The notes beneath the pieces are model-generated. The model saw nothing but the letters and a program-made list of their open reading frames with translations, had not been told where the DNA came from and did no database searches. Shown in pieces: positions 50,895 to 63,140 of a DNA stretch of 64,000 bases (the stretch's first letter is position 1; the number at the start of each line of letters is the position of its first letter). Origin of the DNA: Xestospongia bergquistia (Eukaryota; Porifera; Demospongiae; Haplosclerida; Petrosiidae); the NCBI GenBank assembly GCA_963965975.1, contig OZ014419.1, forward strand, positions 1,054,001 through 1,118,000, in the 5' to 3' direction. Position numbers and translations under genes: made by a program.

Positions 50895-53800
50895 ATGGAT
50901 CATAGAGGTGAGGACTTAGCATCATTGTCTATTTTCATACTTAACATTTGTATCTTATAAGTAGTGTGTTGACTGTGATTTCAGTCATAGGTATTTTGTA
51001 GGATTTCTGAAACGTAGTGGCTATACGTACGGCACTGGCCGGCAGCCAATACGAACCAGCAGTTAGGTATATGGACGCTGTTTGTATCAAAATAACATTA
51101 TTGTGATATTTATTAATAGCTAGTTAAAACATTTAAGAAATGGAACGTCACATATATTATATATAAGTTTAACAAAATGTATAATAACCTGTTTATATGT
51201 TTATTGAATGTAACTCTAGCTATTTATGTAATATCTATCATAAAAGGTGTTGTTTTGATACAAATAGCACCCCATGGGTAGGTTCTATAATATTTCCAGG
51301 TATAATATTATTTCCTCATTAAAGTGTATACTTCTAAGCTTGTGTGTGCTGTGGGAATAGTCACTGCCTTTCTGAAATGCTTGTATATCAATCAAACATT
51401 GTATATACATATACAACACTAGTCATTAGCAAAATATTTTGCTAGTCCTACTAATTTTATGGTTTGTTTCCTGTACAGAGTTCAGAAAACAAGACACTAC
51501 AGGAAGTACTTCTTTACCAAGCCCAGTGTCTGAAACACAACCAATCAAGGAAGTATCTCAAGATAGAACTACATCAATGTCTAGTGCTATTTATGATAGC
51601 CCTATACAGGAGTCTATGTCTGGTTAGTTATTAAAATATTAGTAGTTTATACAATGGAACAGGTTAACAGGTCATGTATATATAGTATGTCCCTTACCTT
51701 GCAACAGTTTCTCCATTTCACCTTGCATGTATAACCTTCCTTATGTATTATAATGTTGATGAGCTGCTGAGGATAATATTGATTTTTGTATTTGTTAGGT
51801 CAAAATGTTAGTTCAAACTCACAGCCTAAGGAAAAGAAATCTCCTCTGAGTTCTCTAGAATTTAAACATCGCAATGTTTTAGGCTCACTGTCTGAAAAGA
51901 CCAGCAGTGTGAATTTTCAGGAGTTTTTGCAAGAAATTTTGAGATACTTGAATTGTGAACAAGATGAAGCTAAGTGTGTGCTAAGTCAAGCCTTTCATAA
52001 TATTTTGAACTCTGATAATATATCTGAAGCTGTTCAAGCTATCTCTAAAAGTTTATTCTGCCACTACATGAATTCTGATATTCTTCATGTGTTAGCTCGT
52101 GTTACAAAAAATGATACCTGTATTAAAGAAGCACAAGATTATGAAACACGTCTGAACCAAATTTACCAAGAAATACGTGTAGAAGAATTTCTCAATTTTA
52201 ATGAAGCACCTCAAGCCACTGAAGATACCAGTATTGTGTATGTCAAGAAAAATGAACGATGGCAGAGTTGCTATCTTAGTGCAGTGATTGATACCGTTAA
52301 GACTGTCTGCAAGCTTGGAAGAATACCACCATTTCTATGTCGTATAAAGTCTATCAAACGAGGTTCTGTTGCTGTGGAATTTCTTATACCAAAATGTCTA
52401 GTTCAAGATATGATACAGAATCTTTCAAGTCAAAAGGAATCATTACATGTTGATCACTCAATTGATCAACTGTTCATTGATAATGTCAACATTGTAAATC
52501 AATTTTATGAAATGGTACAATGGTCTATTTTATTTTCATTTAATGGTTTATTGTATAATAGGTTCAAAAACTTCTTGAGAAAGGACAAAGTCCAGATCAG
52601 CCACTACCTAGAACATCACAGGAAGTTCTACAACATTTTCGTACTTATTATAATCATGCTTATGACACAAGCATATACAGCCCTAAAGAGTTTTGGCATT
52701 TTTTAGGGAAAACTTGTCTGAAATGGATTCGTGGTCCTACTGCCTGTGAATTGACTCAAGATGATCATAAAATTATTCAAGATGACATGCATATTGAATG
52801 GTTTAAAGACTGTTGGTTAAATGTCACTGGTAAATTATAATAATTGTTAACATGTTTATGATTTATTACTACTTTTCTCAACAGAAAACTGTCTTGATCG
52901 TCATATTAAAACTAATGGTGATAAGATTGCTATCATCTATAAAACTGACTTTGAAACTCAAAAAATAACGTAAGAATGTCACCAGTAGTTTCAATTAAAT
53001 TATACTGTTATCTTCTTAAGATACAATGATCTACTGAAACGTGTCTGTCAGATTGCTAATGTTTTGAAACGACATAGTGTCCAGAAAGGAACAAGAGTCA
53101 TTATATATTTACCTACTCACCCAATGGCTATTGCTTGTATGCTAGCTTGTGCTAGAATTGGTGCAATACACTGGTAAGTATAGTTTTATCTTTAGCTGTT
53201 TATATTGTGTGTTTTCTTCTATTAGCAATGTACCATCTACATCTAGTGCTACTTTACTTGCCCCAAGGATAAGAGATGGTGAGTTATTTATTATATGGTG
53301 TGTTTTATAAGTCCATATTGTCTCTTTCAGCTAGTGCTGCAGTTATCATTACTAGTAACATCACTTTGCAACACAAAACAAAGGAGATCAAACTGTTTGA
53401 TAATGTGCTTGAAGCCATATCCATGAGTGAATGCAATGAAGTCAAAAAAGTCTTTGTAACACAACTAGGTCAATCTAATATGAAATGCCAACCTCAAACA
53501 AATTATCCAGATAATATAGAAGCCCATTGGTTAGATACTGTAAGCTATTCAACACTCTCTGTCTCTCCATATTCATTACCTATTACATCAATAACAGGCC
53601 ATACTTAATGAGTGTTCTGACTGTCAACCTCAGCCCATGTCAGGAGAGGACGAACTCTTTATTTCATATACATCTGGCAGTACTGGTACACCAAAGGGTC
53701 TAGTTCACACACAAGCTGGGTATTTTCTTTATGCTACAGTTTCTTATCAAGTCAGTCTATGAAAATTTAATATTATAAACTATTATTAAATATATAAGAT

Positions 53801-56800
53801 TGCATTTGATTATAAAGAGGGAGATATATCAGCATTTCTTGTTGACATGGGCTGGATAGTATCTCATACTTACATGACTTATGGAGTTCTATCATCTGGT
53901 GGTACTACTCTACTATATAATGGCAAATTAGAAGACCATGATCTAAGTATGTACAATTTTGTAATGTTTTAAATAATGTACTTCATTATTTTCTTTAAGA
54001 TTTCTTACTGTCATCAATTGTGAAAGAACACAATGTTACTCAATTAATGATGTCACCATTGCTGTTAGGTAAATTAAAATCTAAACAAGAGATTGAGAGC
54101 TCACAGCCTTTACCTAAAAAACCTTCCTGTCTCAAATTACTTGGCTCAGGTAATTTGTAGGAGAACTGTTACTATATTAACTTGTGCTTTTAGCTGGTGA
54201 GCGTTTGCCTTCTACAACAAAATTATGGTATAAAGAGAATCTACAATTGACAATATTTGATCATTACTGGCAGACAGGTATTTATTTTATTGTTTAAAAT
54301 AAAAATATAGAGTTTGTTACTGATAGAAACTGGTGGTATTTTATTATCTCCTAAATTAATAAAAGACAATGGGACACTGACAGTTTCAGATGGAATGTAT
54401 CCTTTCTTTGGAGTTCAGCCACTTCTGTTTGACCAAAAAAGAGGAGTATGTACTATAACCAACCAATTTGTTATTTAATTGTATTGTATTGTATGTAGAT
54501 GAAAGAGGTGCATGGAGACAATGTTGAAGGGAACCTATATTTGGCTAAACCCTTACCTGGGATGGCAAGAACAATACATGGTGATCACAACAAATACAAG
54601 AACACTTACTGGAATGAAGTCTATGGTATGGTTAACTATTAAATCTCTTAACTTTATCTTTTACTTAGATGGTAATCCTTGTTTTTATACTGGTGATAGT
54701 GCATTCAGAGATGAAGTTTCATCATATCATATTAATGGGAGAATTGATGATGTTATTACTGTTGGACAATATTGTTATGATCCAGCGACACTTGAAGATA
54801 TCTTGGTATGTAGAGAATACGTTTTGTTATTAATTTGTTATTTGGTTAATTTTCATAACAGAATGAGGATGAAAATGTAGTCAAATCAGCATGTATTGGT
54901 TTCAGAGATGATGTTAGCTCAGGTAAGTGCTATCCTATTATAGTTTGCACTGTTGTTATTCTATTGGTGCTTAATGTTATTTGTTTATTTCTTTGTTTTT
55001 AATGTTTTGTACTTAGGAATTATGAGTTTTGTAGTTTTGAACAGTCAAGCACTGTTGTGGACAGAAATGGAGAAAAAACTTATTGATAGATTAACAAGAA
55101 ACTATCCAGATATTGATAAAATGCCTTGCAAATTTCAAGTTAGTTAAAATACAAAGAAACACAGCACTATAATAATATACTGTTTCATATTTTGTGTTGT
55201 AGTTTGTGAAAGATTTTCCAACTACTAAAAGTTCAAAAACAAGTCGACATTATCTCAGAGAGATAACTAAGAAGGGCGGTTTCCATAAAGAAACAGATTA
55301 TGACTCTTTAGATGACCCACGTGTACCTAAAGACATCAGTATTCAATTCAATGTTATCAGAGGTTTATAAAATCACTTTTAATACATTTCTTAATTTAAA
55401 TATATTATTATTAGGTGAAGGATTGGCTCATGAATCAGACAATTATAGTGACACATATAAAGCAACTGTTGAGTTTTCTGATTTGTTTTGGAGTGGACTA
55501 GCAGACAACATACTAAAACATGAGGAGGTGAATGTCTGTGATATGAACAGTGGTCATATTGAATGGTTTAAGGGAGGATTCCTCAATGTCACTGGTAAAT
55601 AATATCTAATGGAATAGTATGGAAGTTCCTCTCTTTATAGAGCAGTGCCTTGATAAGCACATTGATTATGACAATATTGCTCTGATAAGTGAAGCAGAAG
55701 AAATTACTTACAAGTAAGATATTAATAATTAATAGTATATCTAACCTATTTAATAAATTGTTGATCATTTTAGAAAATTATTGGAAAGAACATGCAAGAT
55801 TTCCAATGTTCTTGTGAATAATGGAATAAAGTCTTACTCTAAAGAGCAAGAGTTCCCTGATATTATTGCTATAGTTATGTCTTTAGAAGTTACTTCAGTA
55901 GCTTGTGTTCTAGCATGTGGAAGACTTGGCTTGATCCACTGGTGAGATGATTATATCTTAATTAGTTTGTTTTATTTTATTAACTATCAGCACAATATCT
56001 CCAATGACCAACACATCAACACTTACTCAATACCTTAATGATGGTGAGTATTTTATTGCATGTAGTAAGATAATATTCTGTAATCTCTTTAGTCAAACCA
56101 ATTGCCATTATCACTAATTATAATTTACTGGAAAATGTGAAGAAAGCTATGACCAAAACTGAACAAAGTATAAAATTATTTGTTACTGGTATACCACAGA
56201 CTACTGAAGATATAGTGGACTTTATTAATATGGACAAGGTTAGGTTTTAAATAATGATAACCTACTAATCTTTGTATCTTAGGAACTTGATCAGTGCCTT
56301 AATACTGATTTTCTAGCAGTCAACGTTCCAAGTAGACATCCACTGTTTGTCATTTTAGCTGCAGGAGACTCTGATAAACCTAAGCGAGTCATTCACTCAC
56401 ATGCAGGATTCCTCCTCTATTCTTCAACAACTTACAAGGTCTGCTTTACAACTCTTAAACTGTTTACATCAAATGATTACTTTATAGTATGTGTTTGATT
56501 GTGGTGTTGGTGATCAATCAGTTGTTACTACAGACTTGGGTCATCCATTGACACTAGCCTACACAATTTATGGTCCACTTTACAATGGAGGTACATCTGT
56601 TCTAATAAATGGACAGTTACTGTCAGATGACCCAGGTATTTAATATTAATTAACTAATTCACATTTGAAGACGTTTTATTTTTAGCTAAATATTGGAAGC
56701 TCTTAGATTCATTTAGAGTAACTCAATTTATCACGACATCAAATATGGTTACCCAAATGAAGCATAAATGTAGTACTTGCCAGATTAGTAGGATCAATTC

Positions 56801-57924
56801 ATTAAGACTTATTGCCACAGGTGAGATAATGATCATTTATTGGGTACATGCATACTTAATTTTTAATAGCTGGAGATTATTTACAAGAAGACAATTGGGA
56901 ATGGCTTTATAACAATGTAGGGAAGAAGTCTTGTACTCTTGTTGATTGCTATTTTTCATCAGGTTAATTTTACTAATACTTTGTAAATATTTTAATAATT
57001 ATTTTACAGTTGGTGGTGCTGTTATAAGTTCTCGACCATGTCAAAAGAATGTAGCCTTTTCTAAAGATTGTCAAAGACCTGGTGTTCCTATGCAACCATT
57101 CTATGGAGTTGATGTACAGTTGTTTGATATCAATGTATGTTTGTTATTAATTGTTATTAAGTAAACTGATATTTCTTTGTAGACTAAAACTAAAATTGAA
57201 GGAAATGAACATATTGGCTACTTATGTGTAAAACCATTCCCAGGACTGGCTATTGGGTTGCTAGGTGATCAACCTGAAAATGGACAAACAGAGTTTTATA
57301 GGATGTATTGTAGTCTTATTCCAGGTATTCAATAATGTTACTGAGTTAAATGAAATGAGACTTTCTTCTCCTTTTCAGGATATTTCTACACTGGTGATGT
57401 TGCTAGAAGGACAGCTAATGGTGACTATAGAATTCTTGGTTTTTTCACTGACCTTCTTTATATTGATGGAAAGTATATAGCACCAATGGAGATAGAGGAA
57501 ACCATTGTATGTTTGTCAGCATTTGTTGTAATTTTATTAATTATTTATATTTTTAGACAAAACACAATTCTATTGTTGAGGCAGCTGTAATACAAGATGA
57601 GACCAAGACAGGTTATACTGATCAAAGATATAATATTATAATTTACAATGTACTTATGTTTTAGAAATCCATGGATTTATTGTACTTGAAGATGACAAAG
57701 TGTTGGACTCTATTTTGTTTAGTGAAATCAATGCAAGAATTACAGAAAGTCATGGAGAAAAAGCTCGACTCACAAAGCGACCAGTAAGACAGTCATTATT
57801 TTAATATCAGGTGTATTTCATAACAATAATGTTTTTAAAATAGAATGTACTTGAAAAATTACCCAAAGCTGGCAGAGGAGATAAAGTTGACAGGACAAAG
57901 CTAAAGAACATTTTGCAGGATTGA
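50895..57924 (+). CDS. Tandem acetyl-CoA-synthetase-like protein without CARD (gene C)
   Basis: Exon 1 is 50895-50907 (MDHR plus one base). A 571-base intron leads to exon 2 at 51479-51622 and exon 3 from 51799. The layout otherwise matches gene B. The first synthetase domain keeps [20 protein letters not shown] with the pocket Trp, and the lysine segment [15 protein letters not shown]. The second domain reads [10 protein letters not shown] at the P-loop position and lacks WQTETGG, so it is probably inactive. Its N-terminal third is closest to gene B, but from about 54190 onward it is closest to gene A, including introns. This points to gene conversion or unequal crossing-over. All exons examined are open, ending LKNILQD. 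Confidence 0.82.
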
Positions 57925-59335
57925 GTTCATCTTCTAATGCAAATGATATAATTATAGATATTAATATACATAATTAAATAGAGTTATAAACATTGTAGGT
58001 TACTATAACGATTTAATGTTGACAATTTCTGGGTGGGGCTCAAACACTGCTCCACCCACACATCATGCAGTTCACCATCTGATGTAAATACCATTCTCTG
58101 ATTTTCAGCCCTCTTTTGCTATTAATTCACGTATTGACAACTTAATAATAGCCAGTACTAGAGAAAATGTGCTTTTGTCTTTGAATACAAAGATGGCACA
58201 TACACAAATGTAAGTTGCTGTATTGTTATGTTCACAATAGTTTGTTCTCTTTTGTTAGTTGGGATCAATTAAATTAACTATATCAACAACTTCTGACCAA
58301 TATCCTTGGGTATTAATATCTTTAGTGCTGGACTCTTACCCTCGTCTGGTGATCCTATTTTGACAACCACCAGTCACATGTCTTCAACACTTAGTTTATT
58401 GTCAGATAAACCACACCTCCCTAGAGAGAAGACTGAAAGAACAACAACACAAGCATATACTGCTAAGAGTACCTCCCCTCCAACCAAACCTATCCTCACT
58501 GCCAGATATGGATACTAAGGTATCAAAGGGTACCAAACTATTAGTCACTGTTCGTATGGGACAAGGGGAGATATCCACATATATAAAACCAGCCCTCCCT
58601 CATCAAGTTAATATTGGTGATAGTATTATTGTAAAAAGAAGCAATGGGACTATGATGCTGGTGTTATCAGATGTGTGGGTGTGCAATGGAAAGGAGACAA
58701 AATGTGTGGGGTTGAGTTGGAAGTATCAAGTAATCCTGTCCTCCATTTGTGGAAAATACCAATAACATTTTGAATAGTATAATAAGAAGGACCATTGCTA
58801 TTAAAATTAACTATTTAGCAAGCAGTATAGCAAATTTAGGGTTAAAAATAAATCTGCAATGTCAAACCAAACAATATAATTTCAATAAACATCCATTGCT
58901 TATTGAAATTAGATTTGTTACTATGTCATAGATCCATTACCACACTTATAGATCCATTGATATATTTATAGATCCATTACCATGTTTCATTCACATACAA
59001 TATATCCATTGCAACATTTATGCATCTATTGATATTTTAAACATGCATCCATTGTTATTAATTGACCATTTATTCCATTTTATATTTCAATATACCTTCT
59101 TTTTTCAGGGCAAGACGGACAAGGAAAGAACAATGATGGAACATTTAAAGATGGAAAGAAATATTTTGAATGGTAAGATGAGGACTAGAAAATTAACCTA
59201 TGTGTTCTCTCTCTCTCTCTCTCTCTTTCTTTCCCTTCCCCCCGTCCAGTTCCAAAGGATACGATCTATATACTCCAATGTCAAATATCCATCTTTATGT
59301 ACGACAATAACACATACACATCTGACCTCCACATA
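57925..59335 (+). pseudogene. CAP-Gly gene remnant (unit 3)
   Basis: Nearly identical to 37950-39350. A one-base loss in the CAP-Gly exon (atgggactatgatg against atgggacctatgatg in unit 1, near 58647) shifts the frame, so this copy is clearly broken. A (CT)n run lies at 59206-59227. Confidence 0.8.
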
Positions 59336-60006
59336 AGGTCAAAATTTGTACTATAGACCATGTGCTTGTGCTATAAATAGTAACATGCTATTAATAGTAA
59401 CACAGACTGTTATAGTTGCATATATTTCTAGTGTTGTTAATGTTTTTTTAAGCAACGCCAAGATCATTACATTGATACATAATTAAATCAATAGGCTTAT
59501 AGTACTGATGATAAATGTACTTAAGTTCCATAGAGTCTGTTTTTATAAATCTCTATTAGTATATAGCACTGGCAGATCTGAGTTCATACAACTAGTCGGA
59601 TACACTATGATAGCTGTCTCCTACATACACTAGTTTCACTAATTCATAATATATATTGATATACATGTATTGTAACAGAAAATGACTTTGAGACCATTAA
59701 ACTGACTAGTTTCGAATTTTCTGACAGAAATATTGTACCCTATATCACATATAGACATTGTATTACAAATATACTTCTTTCTAGTAACAAGTTGTAGAAT
59801 AGTTAAAGTAATGTTGAAGACTTTTAATTAATTGTTAATTAGATCAATTAAAAATCAATTAACATTGGTCACGCGGGTGGTGGTGGAGGTGACAAATTTT
59901 TCACGCGTTTTCTTGAACTGATTGTCAAATTGAAGCGTGAGAAAGATCTCTTGATAATATAAAAGGTACTCCATTTTTCATGCCTCTATGTTCTCTACGA
60001 CTCGTC

Positions 60007-60195
60007 TCGTCACTTCGTTGGATCTACTCGTCTCATCGTTGGATCATCTCGTCTCATCGCTGGATCATCTCGTCACTTCGTTGGATCGACTCGTCTCATC
60101 GTTGGATCATCTCGTCACTTCGTTGGATCTACTCGTCTCATCGTTGGATCATCTCGTCACTTCGTTGGATCGACTCGTCTCATCGCTGGATCATC
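60007..60195. repeat. 21-bp minisatellite, 9 units
   Basis: Units alternate between tcgtcacttcgttggatctac or …gac and tcgtctcatcgttggatcatc. Nine units run without gaps. Because 21 is a multiple of three, two frames stay open across it by chance. I do not call them genes. Confidence 0.92.
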
Positions 60196-60592
60196 TTTTT
60201 TTTAGTTATGTCATCCTTATCTGTTTCTTTACTTTTTTTTTTTTAATTTAGTTTTTTAATTTTTTGTTTATGTAAAGATTTTTATTTTCACTCTTCATTT
60301 CTACAGGACTCAACTTGGAAGTTCTTACTGTGATTGGCCTGATGTTCTTGACTGTTCTTCTCTGATGTTCTTGACTAGTACTGTTCTGATGTTCTTGGCT
60401 GTTCTGATGTTCTTGACTGTTCTTCTCTGATGTTCTCTGGATGTAAAAGATGAGTCGCTCTCCTGCTCATTGGACTCTTTCCTGTCTTCCTTCAAGCCTT
60501 CTTTCCTCTTCTTTTATTTTTTTTTAATTTTATTTTGGGCTATCTAGCCTATCTACACCATACACACACTCATACAATCTCTAAAAATCATA

Positions 60593-60661
60593 TTCCCCCT
60601 GCCGCCTGGCGGCCAAAAAAAATTTTTTTTAATATCCAAGGCCGCCAGGTGGCGGGGGGAA
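60593..60661. repeat. GC-rich hairpin with 22-bp stem
   Basis: The left arm ttccccctgccgcctggcgg (plus cc) pairs with 60640-60661, with only two mismatching positions that still allow G-U pairs. The 25-base loop is almost pure A/T. This is striking in such AT-rich DNA. Confidence 0.85.
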
Positions 60662-61449
60662 CCTCTGATCTTCTAGGGTGCGCGTGTGTGTGCTGTGTGT
60701 GTGTGTAGGTTGGTAGTCCTTTTTCACTTCCTCTGTCTCTCTTCACTCTCTATCCATTCATTGTCACTACCAGTTCAATTATGACTACTCTTTTTCTTTC
60801 CCTGCAGGAGCAGCACTGTTGAAAAGGTGAGCTACCTCTCCATCTATCCATTCTTTAGTAATCCAGTTGTTTCAGATAACTTTCTTTTTCTTCTTCTATG
60901 TTCTCTACTAGTGGACTGACTGGAGGACTATACTTGTGGACTGACTGGAGGACTCTTGGGAACTCTTCAATTGTCTTATTTTAATTTCTAATTTTCTTTT
61001 TTCTGTAATTTTTTAATGTTTTTCTTTATAGTTTGTTTGTATATTGTTTTTAATTTATTGAAGTTCTCAAAAACATTTTTTATCTAAACTTTGTCAAAAG
61101 TCAATCAATTTTAGTTAATTTTTTTGTTAATCTTCAAATCAAACATTGTATATTTTTTTAACTTTGAACTTGTTTCATGAAATTGAGTTAGTTAAGAATT
61201 GATTTTTTTACAACTACAATGACACTGAATTCTTATTAATCTTTTAATAACTAATGTATTATACATTGTTATACCAATATGGATCATTTTTTATTATTGT
61301 GAATTCTTTTTTTTAATTAATATTAGTTTGTATCATATTATCATTAATGTTTTTAGCTAAAAGCTATACCATTTAATTAATAATCATTTTTTAATAATTA
61401 ATTAAAAATCTATTAATGTCTTGCTGTTCTCTTTACGCGTGCAATGTAA

Positions 61450-62640
61450 TATTTTCCCGCCAAAATAGTAGTGGTCACGCGTTTGTTGTTCCTTGCTAGG
61501 TGTGTGCTTGTAATATTTCCCGCCTAGCCATTATTTGGAGCCCTTTGACTGGACTCTCTCCCTCCTTTGACTGACTCTCGAGATCTTCACCTATTGAGAC
61601 AGTTTTTTCCATTTTAGTGTTCAACTGCACTCACTTACTTTATCATAGAATGTGCCAAGAACAAGAATATTGAGAGGAAGTATCAAAAGAACTCTTCATA
61701 TTTTATGTAGCCATAGTTGATCAATGGATGAACAAAACAATGATTGGAGGTAGTATGTTAGAAACTGAGTCAATCAAGTTATTTTTATTTTTTATTTTAT
61801 TTTGGTATTTAATTGTTAAAATTAAATTTTATTTATCAGTTGCAGTAGATTTACATATAACACAGCAATATCTGTAAATGGCTATTGTATAATTTTATTA
61901 ATGACAAATTAGAGGTGAATTGAGTGCATAAAATGTTACATTTCAAAATCCAGATTTCTATGAAAGCTGGCACTGGCTGATTCAAGTCCAGTTAGGGTAG
62001 TCAAGTTACCACAAATAGTAAGTATGTACATGTAATATGGTAATAATGGTATGGAGCTACCCTCAATAGGTATACATGTATATGTAATGTGGTAATAAAT
62101 TAATAATGGTATGTAAGCTACCCTCAATAGGTATACATGTACATGTAATATGGTAATAAATTAATAATGGTATGTAAGCTATCCTCAATAGGTATATATG
62201 TACACATAATATGGTAATAATGGTATGGAGCTACCCTCAATAGGTACACATGTACATATTAATGTGTTATGTAAAGGTATCGTATCTAATTTTGTAATAA
62301 AGTCTCATTCCCATATCATAGATTGATTTTCATACCATATCATAAAGATTGTATGAAAAGAAGTCTCATTTCCAATCCTCATGTTTCATTCTCATGTATA
62401 GAAACTGATAGACACTTCAAACTTTAAATCTCATGTTTTTAGATTATCCAAACTTGAAGAAGAGAACAGAACTTTACATCAAATATCTAATCAGCTCTCA
62501 TCAGAAATAGAGGAGTATCAGAAACAAGCTAGAACACTTGTTCAAGATGTAGAAACAAACTAGAGAAGTTAAAGACTTAAAGTAATAAGAGAACATTTAC
62601 AGAGAACTGAGCAAAGCAGAAGTGTCTCTGAAGTAAGTTA
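61450..62640. pseudogene. Unit 3 tail: minisatellite and coiled-coil remnants
   Basis: Matches 39351-40540. It contains the 47/59-bp minisatellite at 62025-62255 (about four units). Coiled-coil pieces of the CAP-Gly gene follow at 62440-62550 (LSKLEEENRTLHQISNQLSS) and 62545-62632, the latter with stop codons (aactag, cttaaa). A TTTCCCGCC word, like an E2F site, occurs at both ends of the first 60 bases and at 39410. Confidence 0.65.
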
Positions 62641-62992
62641 ACATCAAATTGTGTTCTTGGAAATTGAACAATACATTAAAATATAATATCTTGTAGGTTT
62701 TGAGAATATTGGACTAAAGATGGAGAGCATGTGTTTACTACTTTTGCTCACATTCTATTTGGTTTTGGAGCCAGAATGTGTGTTGGTATGTCACAATGAT
62801 GACAAATGTTATTATTGTAATAACTATATTATAGGTCGTAGAATAGATGAACTTGAATTATACATTAGTTTAGCAAATGTTATGAGGAATTTTAGATTAG
62901 CTTTCCCTGAACAGTCACCAATGAAGGCTCATTTTGGAGGAGTAGGTATAGAAGTGGAAAGATCATTAAACCTTTTATTTAAAGATCTATGA
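62641..62992 (+). pseudogene. P450 3'-end copy 3
   Basis: Starts in sequence matching exon 7 (GGACTAAAGATGGAGAGCATG), includes FGFGARMCVG, and has an open last exon to the original stop. It matches the other two copies better than the parent P450, so the copies share a common duplicated ancestor. Confidence 0.88.
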
Positions 62993-63140
62993 ACAGTTGA
63001 TATTATAATATTGTTGTTTGTTTTTTAAATAAATATTAATAAACTATTATTACCTCCCACACTATGTATTAGCTAGCCACACCTGTTTATATACCAATGG
63101 GAATTCCCTGAACTCTTCGTTGCTCTTCTCTATCACTCTT

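Larger units (their letters stand above)
59336..61449. other. Non-coding block of about 2.1 kb present only in unit 3
   Basis: Lies between sequence matching 39300-39350 and sequence matching 39351 onward, so either it was inserted here or it was deleted from unit 1. It contains a 21-bp minisatellite, a 20-base-period repeat of ctgatgttcttgactgttct (60341-60432), a GC-rich hairpin, a TG run (60681-60707) and T-rich DNA. No convincing terminal repeats or protein-coding exon were found. Confidence 0.55.

Noticed and set aside
59980-60251. Two overlapping ORFs of 87-88 codons
   Set aside because: They are created by a 21-bp minisatellite plus a T-rich run. There is no start context, splice support or sequence complexity to suggest a gene.
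59336-61449. A complete transposon
   Set aside because: No terminal repeats, target duplication or transposase was found. Deletion of the same segment from unit 1 explains the difference equally well.
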